From NCBI RefSeq assembly GCF_000315625.1, contig NW_005434666.1, positions 481,877 to 545,876 on the forward strand: DNA of 64,000 nucleotides, read 5' to 3'. The notes under the pieces are model-generated. The model had not been told where the DNA came from. It did no database searches and saw only the letters and a list, made by a program, of their open reading frames with translations. The DNA comes from Guillardia theta CCMP2712 (taxonomy: Eukaryota; Cryptophyceae; Pyrenomonadales; Geminigeraceae). Below are positions 10,501 through 21,082 of the stretch, piece after piece; position 1 is the stretch's first letter, and every line of letters begins with the position of its first letter. A program made the translations under genes and the position numbers.

Positions 10501-11709
10501 ACCTGCTTGTCTGCAGGATACGGCTCTACCGAGCGCAGGACATGATGTTACTCTGCAAATATCGTGGGGGGAAGGTCACTGGAGAGGTACGAGGGAACGT
10601 TGGTGAAGAAGAGGAAGAAGACAGCGAGGAAGAAGTTGCGAATGGCAGCAGGCGGAGGGTGTTGGTTTGATGGAAGGTAGACCGCATGAGGAGGACAGAA
10701 GCTGCGGTGACTATCGAGTTAAACGCACAAGAGAGGAAAGAAGAGCGAGAGCGAGAGAGCGAAGAATGATGGGAGATAGGAGGTAGCAGCAGGATGGACC
10801 CCTGCTAGAACGACTTTGTCATCTGTTGAGGATGGTGCGTCAGGTGAACAAGGGAGAGACTTCCATGTCTACCCAGATCTCTGCGACTATCAGCCACGAC
10901 TTCTCCCTTCTCGCTTCCGGCTCCGGTCCACCCTTACCTCCCTGAATCCTACCCTGCTCCCGCACTCTTCACATTCCTTTTTTCGGGTCCTTGTCACCCA
11001 CAATCTCGCTCGCTCTTTCTCTCTTTACCTTTCTCACTGCGTCTTTTTGTCTCGGTCGCCCTATTCTCCTCCTGTCCTCCTCTCCCCCCCCCGTCTCCCT
11101 GCCTCAAACTCTTCAAACCCTCATCATGCGATCGCAGAGGATGGCAACTTGTGTGTCTGGACGAGATATCCAAGTCCTTCAGGTGAGTTCCCCCTCGGAG
11201 ATTTCTGATATCCAGCTTACTTTGCGAGCTTCGCTCCCGCCCGTCCTCCCTCCTATCGTGTTGTTTCCCCCTCGTCCATCCCATCCCCCTTCCATTCTGC
11301 GCTTCGTGCTATTGACTTTGAGTAAGGTCGTCTGCTCGGGTACAGGAAGGACAGGAACAATCAACCTCACGTCCTCAAGTTCTGCAAGGTGAAGCGCTGC
11401 CCTCCCCCTTGCTCGCTCTCCTCACCTCATGTCAGAATGCTTCAAGTGACAAGTTCAAGTTCCCCTCTGCTGCCGCTTTCCTCCCTGTCGAGGCAGTCCC
11501 CCGCGGGGGGGACAGGGAGAGGAGCCGCACCAAGTTTCGCTACCTTGCTGTGGGCATGTCAACCGGGGAGGTCCATGTGGTGCGTGTGGAGGAGGAAGTT
11601 AAACTGTCGGCGCTACAGCAGAACATCGTGATGGGTACGTCCTCGTGGACCAGCGGAGAGAACTGACGGCGATGCAGAGGGAGATTCGCCTTCCCAGCTC
11701 TCCATGTAG
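7585..11709 (+). CDS. WDR44-like WD40-repeat protein (Rab11-effector family)
   Basis: The largest plus-strand gene, with about 20 short exons. The N-terminal third (from MSALSEEEDFYSCDEAGS) is Ser-rich and acidic, likely disordered. The WD40 propeller follows: GAIWCIKFDVKGEFVATGGQ, SGIICIWEVELHQE, QILDMSWSRDSLLASASVDQ, TVRLWHFESQQALRVFNH, DFVTSVVFHPINEKFIITG, CLDGMVRMFDL, ALAISEDGETLVAG, FEGKCIFYHL, then GKNSRGHKITGLQ, LLVTTVDSRIRLYRAQDM, SATISHDFSLLASGSEDG, NLCVWTRYPS and YLAVGMSTGEVHVVRVE. The order, especially the HKITG block followed by VTT-DSRIRLY, matches WDR44 (rabphilin-11) and its plant homologues. WDR44 binds Rab11 and helps recycling-endosome traffic; that role is inferred from the family. 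The end was chosen through a final intron (g|gtacgtcc...gatgcag) giving VMEGDSPSQLSM. Introns in the 3' half are strongly C/T-rich on the sense strand. Exact N-terminal exon borders (7900-8800) are uncertain. Confidence 0.8.
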
Positions 11710-12251
11710 AGGCCCGGCAGCTTTAAGATCTGATGCGAGTCGCTGGAGGAAAGGAGGAGAAAGAGGCGAAGGCATCGGCGGTCGTGTGCTCTATGTACAG
11801 TTATTTATGTGAAGCTCCCCCGCTCCCGCCTTCCCTCTGTCCCTCCCTCGCTCCTCCCTGTTGCTCAATTCTTCTCGTGCGAGCCTGTAGACCCCATGGT
11901 TTGGAACTTGTTCATCATCATCGAGAAGCCTGTCTCTCCTCGTCACCCTCTAGCCGCTCGCAGCCACAAGTCTCACCGCTCGTCACAAGTTGCTTCCCCT
12001 TAGATGCCGACGAGCCTGCGTCAGCATGAGCGCGATCACCTTCCTCCTCCCTCCCTCACTTGCTGTCTCCTTCAAATCCTGCAGTTTGCTGCCCATCGAG
12101 GACGGGCCGGACTTAGGAGGAGTTGTGGAAGCGGCGGCTGGGAGTTCACAATCAAATTTACGCGTCTCTCGAACTCTCCACAAACCTTCTTCAGTCTCTT
12201 TCTGTTCCATCCTGCGATCCTGCCAATCCTTGAGTACCTCCCCATGTGCCA

Positions 12252-13079
12252 TCACTGATGTACCTCTACTTTCTCTCCCTCCTGCTCCTCCTGCCCGGGG
12301 CTCCGCCTATCAAGCAAGGGCAACGTCATGGCCTTCACCTCCTCTCACGTCCCTCACATGATGGTAGACTTCACTTTGCTCGACATCCCTGACAGGCCCT
12401 GCAGGAGTTTGGCTCCAGCTGTGCTCCCGAGGTCCGCAGTCTTCTCGAGTCCGCTCTTGACCTTGTGGGGGGTCAGACGGGCGACAAGAGACACGTGCGG
12501 GGGTATCGCATTACCCCGCTCATCATCGAGGAGATAGCGCCCTTCTCTTGCTCCTGCTCCTTGGCTGGCGTCTCTTCCGGTACTTGTCGCTTGATATTCA
12601 TCTCTTTGCGCATCTTCCAAGAAAATCAAATAAACCAACTCTGATGCCGCCAAGGAGAAGTTGGAAGGAGGGGAGCAACCGTTTGCAACTCAACCCTCTC
12701 GATCGCAACAACTCACTCTCCATATCTCTCTGCAACTCCATCGCTACCTCACATCCCTGCTCGCCTCACCGCAAGCCCCTCCTCCAACAAACCCCTCCCA
12801 ACTCACCTGCTCCGCCATCTTCTCGCGCTCTGCGCGTTTCTCATGCAACCTCTCCTTGGCCTTCATGTCCGAGCTCTGCAGCTCATCAACGTGGGTAGCA
12901 GCGCAGGGAGTTGTCCTCACCTTGAGAGCATCCGGGATGAAACTTTTCTTCTTCTCCTCTGCATTTTCACTTCGCTGCCCCTCCGCCTCGTTCTCCTTCT
13001 TCGTGCCGAACTTGTCAAACTTTTCCTCGACGCTGGAGACAAACTTGTCGATGCCGAGCGATTCCTGACAGAGAGGTGA
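12252..13079 (-). CDS. Lys/Glu-rich helical protein, 5' end incomplete
   Basis: Four exons are visible on the minus strand. They read ESLGIDKFVSSVEEKFDKFG...KKKSFIPDALK, then SSDMKAKERLHEKRAEREKM, then MRKEMNIKRQVPEETPAKEQ, then VKSGLEKTADLGSTAGAKLL...GMSSKVKSTIM, then a short tail ending EGEKVEVHQ. All junctions (gtgaggac...ctgcag, gtgagttg...ttggaag, gtaatgcg...cacaag) are in phase. Composition suggests long charged helices, with an amphipathic Gly/Ala/Lys/Leu segment near the C-terminus like those that lie on membranes or lipid droplets. No named family is recognised. The start is not found: the obvious ATG (MDKIAG at about 13275) is out of phase with the acceptor at 13079. Confidence 0.5.
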
Positions 13080-13376
13080 GGAGCGAATGGGAGTAAAACC
13101 GCCATGCTGACCGATGCGCTCGAAAGTTTGGAGGAGATGACTGCGCCTACCCAAAACGATGAGTAGATGAGGTGACGCAGACAGGAGAAAAGAGGAGAAA
13201 GGAGACAGGTATTGCTGCTGGTAGCAATGGTAGCAGAAAGAACAGGAGGAGGAGGAGTACCTGCTATCTTGTCCATGTGTCACTCTTCTCGAAGAATTAC
13301 GATGTATGATATTGCATTCACTGTGTTCAAGTTAGGAGAGCAAAGAACAGAGCAACACGCATTCACAGTTATCCTT

Positions 13377-13440
13377 CCCTCCTTCCCTCCATAAATCCTC
13401 TCCTCCTCCTCCTCCTCCTCCTCCTCCTCCCTCCTTCCTT
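13377..13440. repeat. (CCT)n microsatellite
   Basis: A cctcct run followed by ccttcctt variants, upstream of the minus-strand helical-protein gene. It creates spurious Glu-rich and Ser/Pro-rich reading frames on both strands. Confidence 0.8.
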
Positions 13441-13847
13441 CCTCCCTTCCTTCCTGCCTCTCCCTCCTTCGACCCCGACACTTCCCACCGCACTCCTTTC
13501 TCTGCCATTTTCCACTAAAAGTCAATTTTTGTTGCTTTTCCCCCAGTTCTTGGAATTTCTTCACTCCAACCAGCTACACTGCTATCGCTTCCTCCTCCTC
13601 CGCTTCCTCCTTCGTGCTGCTCTGATCCTCTCTCGTCCTCTTCCTAGGAGTACCCGTCTCACTTGACTCTCTGTTTCCCTACGTCCTTGCTCCGTGTGCC
13701 TTAGTCGCGACATGGACGGGTAGCAGTGGGTCGAAACAGGAGACGCAATGAACAGAATGAGCACGTGAAGTACCGATCCTTTTGGTTCGAAGAGATCCTT
13801 GGGGGCATCGAGACCCTCCTGTGTGAGAGAGTATTGTCATATCCGAA

Positions 13848-15336
13848 ATGGAGCAATCAAACGAGAAAAAGCGACAGAATGAGGAGGTCTGACTTGCATC
13901 TAGCAGTGTTGTCGTGAAGAGAATGATGCGGGTGGCAGGGTCAAGATGGGAACGACTACAACAGTGCTGAGGCCTGGCAGGAGTGGGAAGAAGAAATGAA
14001 ACAGTATGAAGGATGGGAAACACACGCGAACCACAGCCTGTCAGTGACCAGCAAGAGAGCCAGAACTGACGGGTATGGACAAAGCTCGCAGGTGACATGA
14101 GCTTTCTTCTCTTATCTCGCACCTCCATCTGCATTCTCATACTTTCATCCAATTATCTACCTCCTTTCCCACTGTCCCTTGGATTGATGAAGTGTGCTTC
14201 AGGTCAAGGATGTACTTGTTAGCCAACTGCTCGAAGATGTTGAAGCTCGCACAATGATTGTAGAGACCCTGGTGGAAGCTGGTGTGGATACAGACATCAT
14301 CCAGAGTTTATTCTCCCAGCACATCAGGACCTTTGTGCTGCAGAAGCAATCTAACTCGAGCCAAGGCGGAAGAATCTACCTGGTGCATGATCCCGAGAGA
14401 AACTTGCACGTGTCTGTTTTCGGTTGGTGCAGATTCAGAAAGTGAAGCACGATTCCTTGTGAGCGCTCATCTCTCATACAAGTTCTCAGAGCCGACATAG
14501 ATGTCCTCGCTCACCATGGCCCCTTCATCGAGTTGGGTGCTGGAAGGCAATCTCCTCTTCTTCATCATGACGCGCCTGCGTTGCTCACAGCAGTCGCAGC
14601 GGCTGGCTGGCGTTCCTGCTGAGGCAACGAGGACAAGACATCGAGGCTTACGACAGCAAAGAGCAGGTATGACCTCCTCTTCCTCCTCCAGTGACCTGGT
14701 GTGATACGAGTCACGGTGATAGGAGGACGGCACTTTCATCGCTGAGTGGCAGAGGTGCACACTGCCCTCCTACTCGTACGACCTCGTGCTCACCATGAGC
14801 AGGTGGCCATGGAGTGACGCAGTGACGGCTGGATCGGTAAATGCCGGCTCTGTTGGGACTTGAGGATGAAACGTCCTCAGTTTGAAAAGCTCGAATCTGC
14901 CGATGAGGGCCGGAGCCTCATCCTGTGGGTGACACGGCTCGTGAATCCTCCGCTGATCCTACCAAGGTGCTGGCCGGACATGGGATCCGACTTCGCCATT
15001 TCTTGTCTGCGGCGATTCAAGGGTTCGCCACTTTGTTCCGATGAAACGTCGGCAACTCTAAATCTCCCCTGCAGGGAAGAAGCTGGTATTGACCCGCCTC
15101 CTGTTCGCCGAGTCGACATCTCTGACAGAGCACGAAGATCTACATAGGTGAAGACGCCGGTGGAGAAACGGCAGATGATGATTTCTTCCGAGAGATTTCC
15201 AGCAAGTGGCAACTGACGGTATGTGCTAATGCACTCCATGTTCACGTACTCATGCACCATCCTTGGTTAGTCAAAACATGAACTGGACAGAAGATCAGAT
15301 GCAAAGGATCACATCTGCGTTTATGTGTTGAAATAA
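13848..15336 (+). CDS. Uncharacterised Rossmann-fold methyltransferase-like protein
   Basis: The exon chain begins MEQSNEKKRQNEE|GQDGNDYNSAEAWQEWEEEM, passes through a conserved-looking helical part (VKDVLVSQLLEDVEARTMIV, LVEAGVDTDIIQSLFSQHI), then reaches the diagnostic part: ADIDVLAHHGPFIELGAGSG, WLAFLLRQRGQDIEAYDSKE, GRSLILCWPDMGSDFAIS, CLRRFKGKKLIYIGEDAG and ADDDFFREISSKWQLT. Expected motif order for a little-studied family in fungi, protists and bacteria is ELGAGTGYWA, D-x-YD, LLLCWPP, YRG-LIYIGE-GG-TADD; all are present. ELGAGSG is a SAM-type glycine loop, so it is probably a methyltransferase of unknown substrate. The intron between ELGAGS and the next exon is GC-AG (AAG|gcaatc...tcgcag). 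The last exon reads SKHELDRRSDAKDHICVYVL plus K and stops at 15336. One or two exons between 14690 and 14860 are unresolved. Confidence 0.7.
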
Positions 15337-15556
15337 GAAGTCGATCTAAGGCAGAAACCAAATGTACAGAACAACGTGCTTTTCGAAAACCAAGCATTTT
15401 GTTTACTGAGAATCATATCACACCGTACATGTATAGAATTAAGAAACTAAAATCTCCAACACCCTAAAATCTGCGATTCACTGAAGTGTTCAAAAAAATC
15501 ATCACTGAGATCATTCCTTGTGTAGAACTGCGCAGAGACCCGCCAAGATGACAAAT
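15337..15556. other. Convergent 3' region
   Basis: AT-rich spacer between the methyltransferase-like gene and the microprotein gene; probably both 3' UTRs. Nothing else seen. Confidence 0.5.
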
Positions 15557-16014
15557 TTAGCTGGACATCAGACCCATGGCGTTGATGTTGGCGGCGCTGA
15601 AAAAAATGGTCAGTACAAGCAAAGAATTCTGAAACATCAAGGCTAAAGCAGCTCTCTTGATTAACGACACATGGGATCCAACCATACAGCAGACACGTAA
15701 ACCGATCGAATTTTGTGAAACATGATAAACGAAAAGACACAAAAGGAACAATGAAACAATAAAAGAAACGAGGACAGGTCCACAATAAATGTTGATCAAT
15801 GCGGCGGGCAGCGCACGCTGATCATTACAAAGCAGGAGACAGGGAATAAAGGTCAAAAATCAACGACAGCAGGAGCCATGAAGTGAATTACTGCAAGAGA
15901 TCGCACTTACTTGCTAATTCCACCAGATCCCGCGAATCCGACCGGGCTGGAAGCCTGGTTGGAGGCGTCGGCGTAGGAGTGGGAGGAGAAGACGTTGGAG
16001 ATGGTTCCGAACAT
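15557..16014 (-). CDS. 47-residue microprotein with one intron
   Basis: Exon 1 (16014-15911) encodes MFGTISNVFSSHSYADASNQ and then ASSPVGFAGSGGIS. A clean donor (AA|gtaagt) and acceptor (tttttttcag|CGCC) remove a 314-base intron. Exon 2 (15596-15557) gives NAANINAMGLMSS and a stop. The codons are strikingly uniform, almost all ending in C (TCC, AAC, GCC, ATC), unlike neighbouring genes, which suggests a highly expressed gene. The protein is small, Ser/Ala/Asn/Gly-rich, with no signal peptide, Cys or membrane segment. No family is recognised. The upstream region (16020-16400) is AT-rich with repeated GTAC words. It is too short for routine gene calling and easily missed. Confidence 0.6.
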
Positions 16015-16429
16015 GGCAGCAGCTGACGCGTCTGTCCTCCTTGAGAAGTTTATAAGGCCTCCTTAAAATCCTTTAAAAATTTAATTGTACTCCAATGCCG
16101 TTTTATGTACCTTAATGTACCAGAGTTGACTCGTTCTAGCTGTGCTGCATGTATAGCTTGTACACTCTCAAAAAGAGTATTACAGTACAAATGTCCAAAA
16201 CAATATTTTTAATTTTCCATTTTATCGTACATCTCATGTGCACACCCTACAGACCAGTGTCCAGATACAGTACAAAATGTGTCCGTTTTAAAATAGTTTA
16301 AAACAACAATATCTTTTTAGGATCCATCAACGGGGTATTTTACTTTACATTCTTTTTTCCTTCTTTTCTTTTTGGTCGTCGCCTGTTCTTGTCTGTCTTT
16401 TTTTCCAGAAATAGAAATGATCTATTTCC
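16015..16429. other. AT-rich upstream region with GTAC words
   Basis: Probable promoter of the microprotein gene. GTAC or TGTAC occurs repeatedly (attgtactcc, tatgtacctt, aatgtaccag, cttgtacact, cagtacaaat, tcgtacatct, cagtacaaaa). No established motif can be named. Confidence 0.4.
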
Positions 16430-16512
16430 GGCGGCCTCCTTCCGACTCATCCGCCTCGCGGGGCCCGGGCCCGGCCACTTCCGGGCCGGCCCTCGGGCCT
16501 CACTTCGGAGTA
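16430..16512. repeat. GC-rich intergenic island (copy 4)
   Basis: Contains GGGGCCCGGGCCCGGCC and CCGGGCCGGCCC, flanked by CGACTCATCCG. It lies 230 bases upstream of the lipase gene and is bordered sharply by AT-rich sequence. Confidence 0.6.
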
Positions 16513-16741
16513 ATTTACTGAGTTATCGTCGCCCGACAGCCAGGAATGATGCCAGCGCAAGATGGCAGTGACGGCATGTAGTTGTAGCGGCTCTGATTGC
16601 TGTCCTCTTGTTCTCGTTGACCTTGCATCCTTCCTCTCCTCTCCCTTTCCCTCTCTTCGCAAGAACTTGCAATAGCTCTATCCCCTGCAAATGCATACCT
16701 CTGAGATGAAGAAGCTGTAGGCCATTGTTGAAGGGGGCAGG

Positions 16742-18348
16742 ATGGGCTTACCTGGGACACATTTCACAGTGATCTTAATCTTGAGCAGTTGTTTCATTCC
16801 TATCTTAAGATCAAAGAATGTTCTCGTAAGAATCTTTGCGAGCCTTGTCTTTGTTTGGGCTTTTATCTGTCCATTCCTCACTCCCTTGGTGATACCACTG
16901 CACACACAAGAAGACGAGGTTCACTTCATATCCTGTCCTGATGGATGGCGAATCAACCTTGCTCGATACAGACCTGTTGGATCCTATGCCGGTGAAAGAA
17001 AGCAATCTACTACTGCACCAGTGATTCTGTGCCATGGAGCTTTCGCGAACCGGGTGACCTACGATCTTGGAGAAGGTTATCCGTCTCTTGCCACGTATTT
17101 GGCAGAGAAAGGTCACGACGTGTGGGTCCTCGAGCTAAGAGGACATGGCCGCAGTCACACTAAACCCGGTTGGCTCTATACGACGCTTTCTCAAGGCATG
17201 AACGAAGGCGGGAGCTGGTCGATAATGAAATACATTGAAGTCGACCTGCCGGCTGCAGTGCAGTACGTGAGGAATCACACAGGCGCAAAGAAAGTTCATT
17301 GGGTTGGGCACAGCATGGGCGGCATCATTCTTTACAGTTGGCTGGGCCTGGCTATGGGCAACACTCAAGACTTCGCGTCAATAGTGACCCTTGGAAGTGC
17401 TCTAGATCACAGCATGGAGCGTCAAAACGACATTGACAAGGGGGTTGAGCCAGGAAACATGAATTCGACTTATCACGTCTTGTATGTTCCACGGTCGTTG
17501 CGGTCACCAGGGATGGCTCCTTTTGGTTGGGCTTGTGCACTCCTCGCCCCACTTGGGGGCACCTTTCTAGACCTTTTCCTAGGCTTTCAATATAGTCCAT
17601 CATCGATCCGTAGGGTGTGTTGATGTCCTAAGCTCGATTGCAGCATGCATTGACTTTCTTTCAAGGATATCGCCAGACGACTTCTTGCTCACAACTTCGA
17701 AGCAGAACCATGGCAGGTAACGAAGTGCAAGACCATTGTGTCAACTGCGTTCTTGATGCCAGAAGTTTACTCCTTGGTACAAAATGATTAAATGCAGGTG
17801 GTTTTTGAGATACACACGGTTTTCAGCAAGAAGTATGGTATGCTACATCCCGTAACAAAAGAGCCTCTGCTTCCTCTTCTCAACCATTCGCTTCCGGTAT
17901 GTTGGAGATTTTAGGAGAACAGTTCTTGAGAACATACGTGAAGGTACCTTTGCTGGCCTTTGCTGGAGCTTGTGATCATCAATTCACACCCGATGCTGTC
18001 AAACGTACAGCCTACCACCTTGCAGCACTGGACGACCAACAGGTGATTTCTTCGATGGGGAAACCACTGGAAAATCTTATCCTGTCGAATCGGAATCAGC
18101 ACGTCAAGATGATTGTCCCTGGCGAGGGTACTGAGGTATGTTACGGGCACTATGACATGCTGATAGGACCGAGGTATACAATCGCAATGAAACGTAAACA
18201 GGCTGAGAATGTATGTAGGGCTGAGGAGCATGTCTTTGCACCCCTTGAGAACTGGTTAAACGAGGTTGATGAAGGGCAACATTGGTACAGTCAGGACGAT
18301 CTACAGGTGACGTGCACGATAGAAATGCCTCACGTAGTGATCACGTAG
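16742..18348 (+). CDS. Membrane-anchored acidic-lipase-like alpha/beta hydrolase
   Basis: Exon 1 begins MGLPGTHFTVILILSSCFIP and holds two hydrophobic segments in the first 50 residues (a signal anchor plus a second helix, VFVWAFICPFLTPLVIPL). Then come PVILCHGAFANRVTYDLGEG (oxyanion region), HDVWVLELRGHGRS, and VHWVGHSMGGIILYSWLG, the nucleophile elbow GHSMGG. Later exons give DIARRLLAHNFEAEPWQ, VVFEIHTVFSKKYGMLHP, then VPLLAFAGACDHQFTPDAV (catalytic Asp) and CYGHYDMLIG (catalytic His). The Ser-Asp-His triad is therefore complete and in order. The fold resembles acid lipases and related hydrolases that act on lipid esters; the exact substrate is unknown. The protein probably sits in the endomembrane system, facing the lumen. 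Introns are about 50 bases, and the reading frame ends EMPHVVIT at 18348. Confidence 0.82.
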
Positions 18349-18615
18349 TGACGTTTTGAATTTATTTCAACCGCATAGAAATGTGCGAGGAGCAAGAAAG
18401 TGAGAGATTCTCACATCACGGTATGACTTCTTGTGATCCTGCAGTCCAAGAAACAAAAAATTAAATCTAACTTAAACAGATGCTTGCAATATTGCAGTTA
18501 ACGCTAATTGAGACATCATGACTGTTGATACGAATTCCTCTTTCAATGTTGTCCAATTTATCATCTGTGAAACCCCTTTCTTGGTCGATGACGTTGATTT
18601 GTGATGAAGTTTTCC
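18349..18615. other. Convergent 3' region
   Basis: AT-rich spacer between the lipase and PDZ-C2 stop codons; nothing else seen. Confidence 0.5.
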
Positions 18616-19522
18616 TCATCGTGTCAGGCTTGCTAGCTGTGCGACATCTTCGAATTCTCCGGAGAGGGGAGCAGGTATCAACAGGCCCTTGACTTCCGCA
18701 CGCTCTTCGAGAGAGAGAACATTGAGCGCAGAACCCTCATCTTCCAGACTGTACTTATCAAACAGATTCTTGTAGTCGTCGTCACCGAGCAAAACAGCTT
18801 TAGTGATTCCAAGCTTTCCTGGATACGGGGGAGGTTTGGCATGCTTGCGGACTTTGTTCTTGTCTCGAAGCTGCAGTTCCTTTTCTTTGAGCAAGGTTTC
18901 GACGTTCACCTCAAGCATCCCGATCATATCATCCTTCGATATGAAGTCTTTGTCCCAGCACTCGAGCAGGAACATCCTTTGAAGATCATTCCCGCACAGC
19001 TTGTTCAAGTCAACCTCGAAAGGCTTCCATACCGGATTGAGCTCGTTCTTAATCACTTCCGTACGGAAGACCTCTTCACCTGACGGCGATCTGAAAACAA
19101 GGTAGGGGTCGCTCTTTCCTCCGAGCAGCACCGAATCCTTTGCATCTAAGTCCATTCCTCTCATGGTGAGGAAAATTTTCCTCTCCTGAGATGTTGCGCT
19201 GTCACCTTCACGCCTTATTTCAATCTCAAACGTCCTTCCTCCTCTTCCACACAGCAATTTCACAGTTGATCCAACAGGCCCCCCCATGATTACGGCGAAT
19301 TGTTGCAGAGTTTTCCCTTTCAGTGGCAGCCCGTTTGCCATGATGATCTAACGGAGCAAGGGATCAGCGGAGAACCTATCGAGACGATTTACTCACCACA
19401 TCACCGACAGCAACTCCACCATGCTTCTCGGCTGCCGAGCCCTCCTTGATTGCGATCACCTTCATCCCATCTTCTGCCTCCTCTGCTGTTATGCCAACCC
19501 TGCCCATTTGCGCGGCCGCCAT
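18616..19522 (-). CDS. PDZ-C2 domain protein
   Basis: Two exons. Exon 1 starts MAAAQMGRVGITAEEAEDGM and ends KHGGVAVGDV at donor gtgagtaaatc. Exon 2 starts IMANGLPLKGKTLQQFAVIM after a 49-base intron. Together they form one PDZ domain (GVAVGDV|IMANGLPL is the typical PDZ strand-helix turn). A C2 domain follows (about 100-200): KIFLTMRGMDLDAKD, GGKSDPYLVFRS, TEVIKNELNPVWKPFEVDL, FLLECWDKDFISKDDMIG. The Ca-binding loops keep Asp in D-x-D-A-K-D, SDPY and W-D-K-D-F, so calcium-dependent lipid binding is plausible. The copine C2 pattern (IKNELNPVWKPFE) is the closest I recognise, but no copine vWA domain follows. The C-terminus ends EFEDVAQLASLTR. A 26-bp minisatellite lies just upstream. Confidence 0.85.
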
Positions 19523-19592
19523 GGTCTGTTGCTCCTTGCGACTCAAGATGTCTGATCGTTAGCCTTGATTGTGCTCTTGTGCTTGTTGCTCG

Positions 19593-19790
19593 CTCTCTCT
19601 CAGATAGATGATACCTGCTCTTCTCTCTCTCAGATGATACCTGCTCTTCTCTCTCTCAGATGATACCTGCTCTTCTCTCTCTCAGATGATACCTGCTCTT
19701 CTCTCTCTCAGATGATACCTGCTCTTCTCTCTCTCAGATGATACCTGCTCTTCTCTGTCTCAGATGATACCTGCTCTTATCTCTCTCCCT
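19593..19790. repeat. 26-bp minisatellite, about 7 copies
   Basis: The unit cagatgatacctgctcttct plus ctctct is repeated at 19601, 19631, 19657, 19683, 19709, 19735 and 19761. The first copy has a four-base insertion and the last two carry substitutions. It lies upstream of the PDZ-C2 gene. Read on the plus strand, each unit ends in a pyrimidine tract plus CAG, which looks like a splice acceptor. Confidence 0.9.
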
Positions 19791-20048
19791 CCAAGCCCTC
19801 GCTAACTAGTAACGTCAATGTTTGTCGTCTGCCCCGGGACCCTTTTCCTACCACCGTCGGGGTTCACAATTCTTGTTTGAAAGAAAGTTACCATTTTTCA
19901 TAACTAGTTCTCTAATTTTCAATTTTGATGTGAGTAAATTGGAGCACTCGTTGCAAAGTTTTGTCAACTACAGCATTGGGAGTAAGCTAATTGTCTTTTT
20001 GCTTTCGGGTCGAGCTCGGTTTCCGGGGTCCCCGAAGGGGCGGCAACA

Positions 20049-21082
20049 ATGCTGCCTAGAAATGTGGCGATGGTGGCGGCAAGTGGGGCAGGGGTCTTGA
20101 TCCTCCTCCTCCTGATAGGTCGTGGAGGATTATCCTCGAGGCAGCATGGCAGGGTGAGTGATTCATCGCCTCGTGCTACGCTCGTCTTTGCTGATCTGCT
20201 TCACAGAGACGCGCCCTCATGGAGAAATGGGTCAGAGTCCCCCGGGTCGTTTACCTCAAGCAGAACTTCATCTGCTGCTCTGTTGAGTCGGCTCCTTCCT
20301 CTGGTGTCTCCAGCATCTGCCCCTGCGTCACCACGACTGAAAGTCCCAAGCCGGTGGAGGATCCTTTCAGGTTTTACGACTGGTGAGATTGGGAGAATTG
20401 CAAGGTTAAAGCGAAGAGATGGTGATTGACGATGATCAGGTACTTTCAAACTGATCCCGAGCTCATTCCATACTATCCGGAGCATGTGAACCCTAGCGAG
20501 GTTCGTCTTTTCACGATAGAATTATCAGCGTCCCCTGATGGATAGGTGCAGTGTGATCTTCAGTCGATCGACTATAGCGATGTTCCTTGTCCTAACTCCC
20601 CGCTCATTCAACCTCCTCCATTCTGGGGAGAACTTCCGCAGGCAAACGATATGTAATGGAAACTTATCTGTGGAGAGCTTGTCTGACAACCTCGTGCGAA
20701 GACCAAGTGCAGCTGCTGCCGAGGATGTCGGGGTTCAAGGTGCTGGGGGGCAAGGCGCGGAAGCGGCTGCAGCAGGCAGCAACAGCCGTGCGCAGGGTGC
20801 AAACCCATCACAGCCGGTACTGGAAGGTCCTCATGCTCATTATTCTGTTGACCTTGGTCTTCCTCCTTCAGAGTTCTGTCAGCATGGGGTCGGTTTCAGC
20901 GGCAATGACCACGTTCAAACCTGGTGACTCGTGGGATTGTTTGATGGAAGAGCTCACGTCCCGCCAGGTCAACATGACACCTTCACCTCAGCTCCGCTGG
21001 GTCGCGTTCAATGGAGTCAGCAGGGGGAGCCGCTGGTGGCGTCGGTAGGGACAACAGCTTTTCAGTGTGGGACAGGTGCTGA
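20049..21082 (+). CDS. Hypothetical signal-anchored, Pro/Cys-containing protein
   Basis: Exon 1 reads MLPRNVAMVAASGAGVLILL then LLIGRGGLSSRQHGR, an N-terminal signal anchor, and ends at gtgagtga. Downstream exons in phase give RRALMEKWVRVPRVVYLKQN, PVEDPFRFYDWYFQTDPELI, PYYPEHVNPSEVQCDLQSID, YSDVPCPNSPLIQPPPFWGE and a low-complexity Ala/Gly/Gln stretch (AEDVGVQGAGGQGAEAAAAG). A further part reads YSVDLGLPPSEFCQHGVGFS. Five introns of 45-65 bases keep the frame open throughout, which supports a real gene. The even cysteine spacing fits a lumenal or extracellular protein. No family is recognised. The C-terminus (ending GRDNSFSVWDRC at 21082) depends on a weaker acceptor choice. Confidence 0.5.

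Noticed and set aside
13679-14152. 157-residue minus-strand frame
   Set aside because: It overlaps the first two exons of the methyltransferase-like gene on the plus strand, whose splice phases and motifs are coherent; the antisense frame has no motif.
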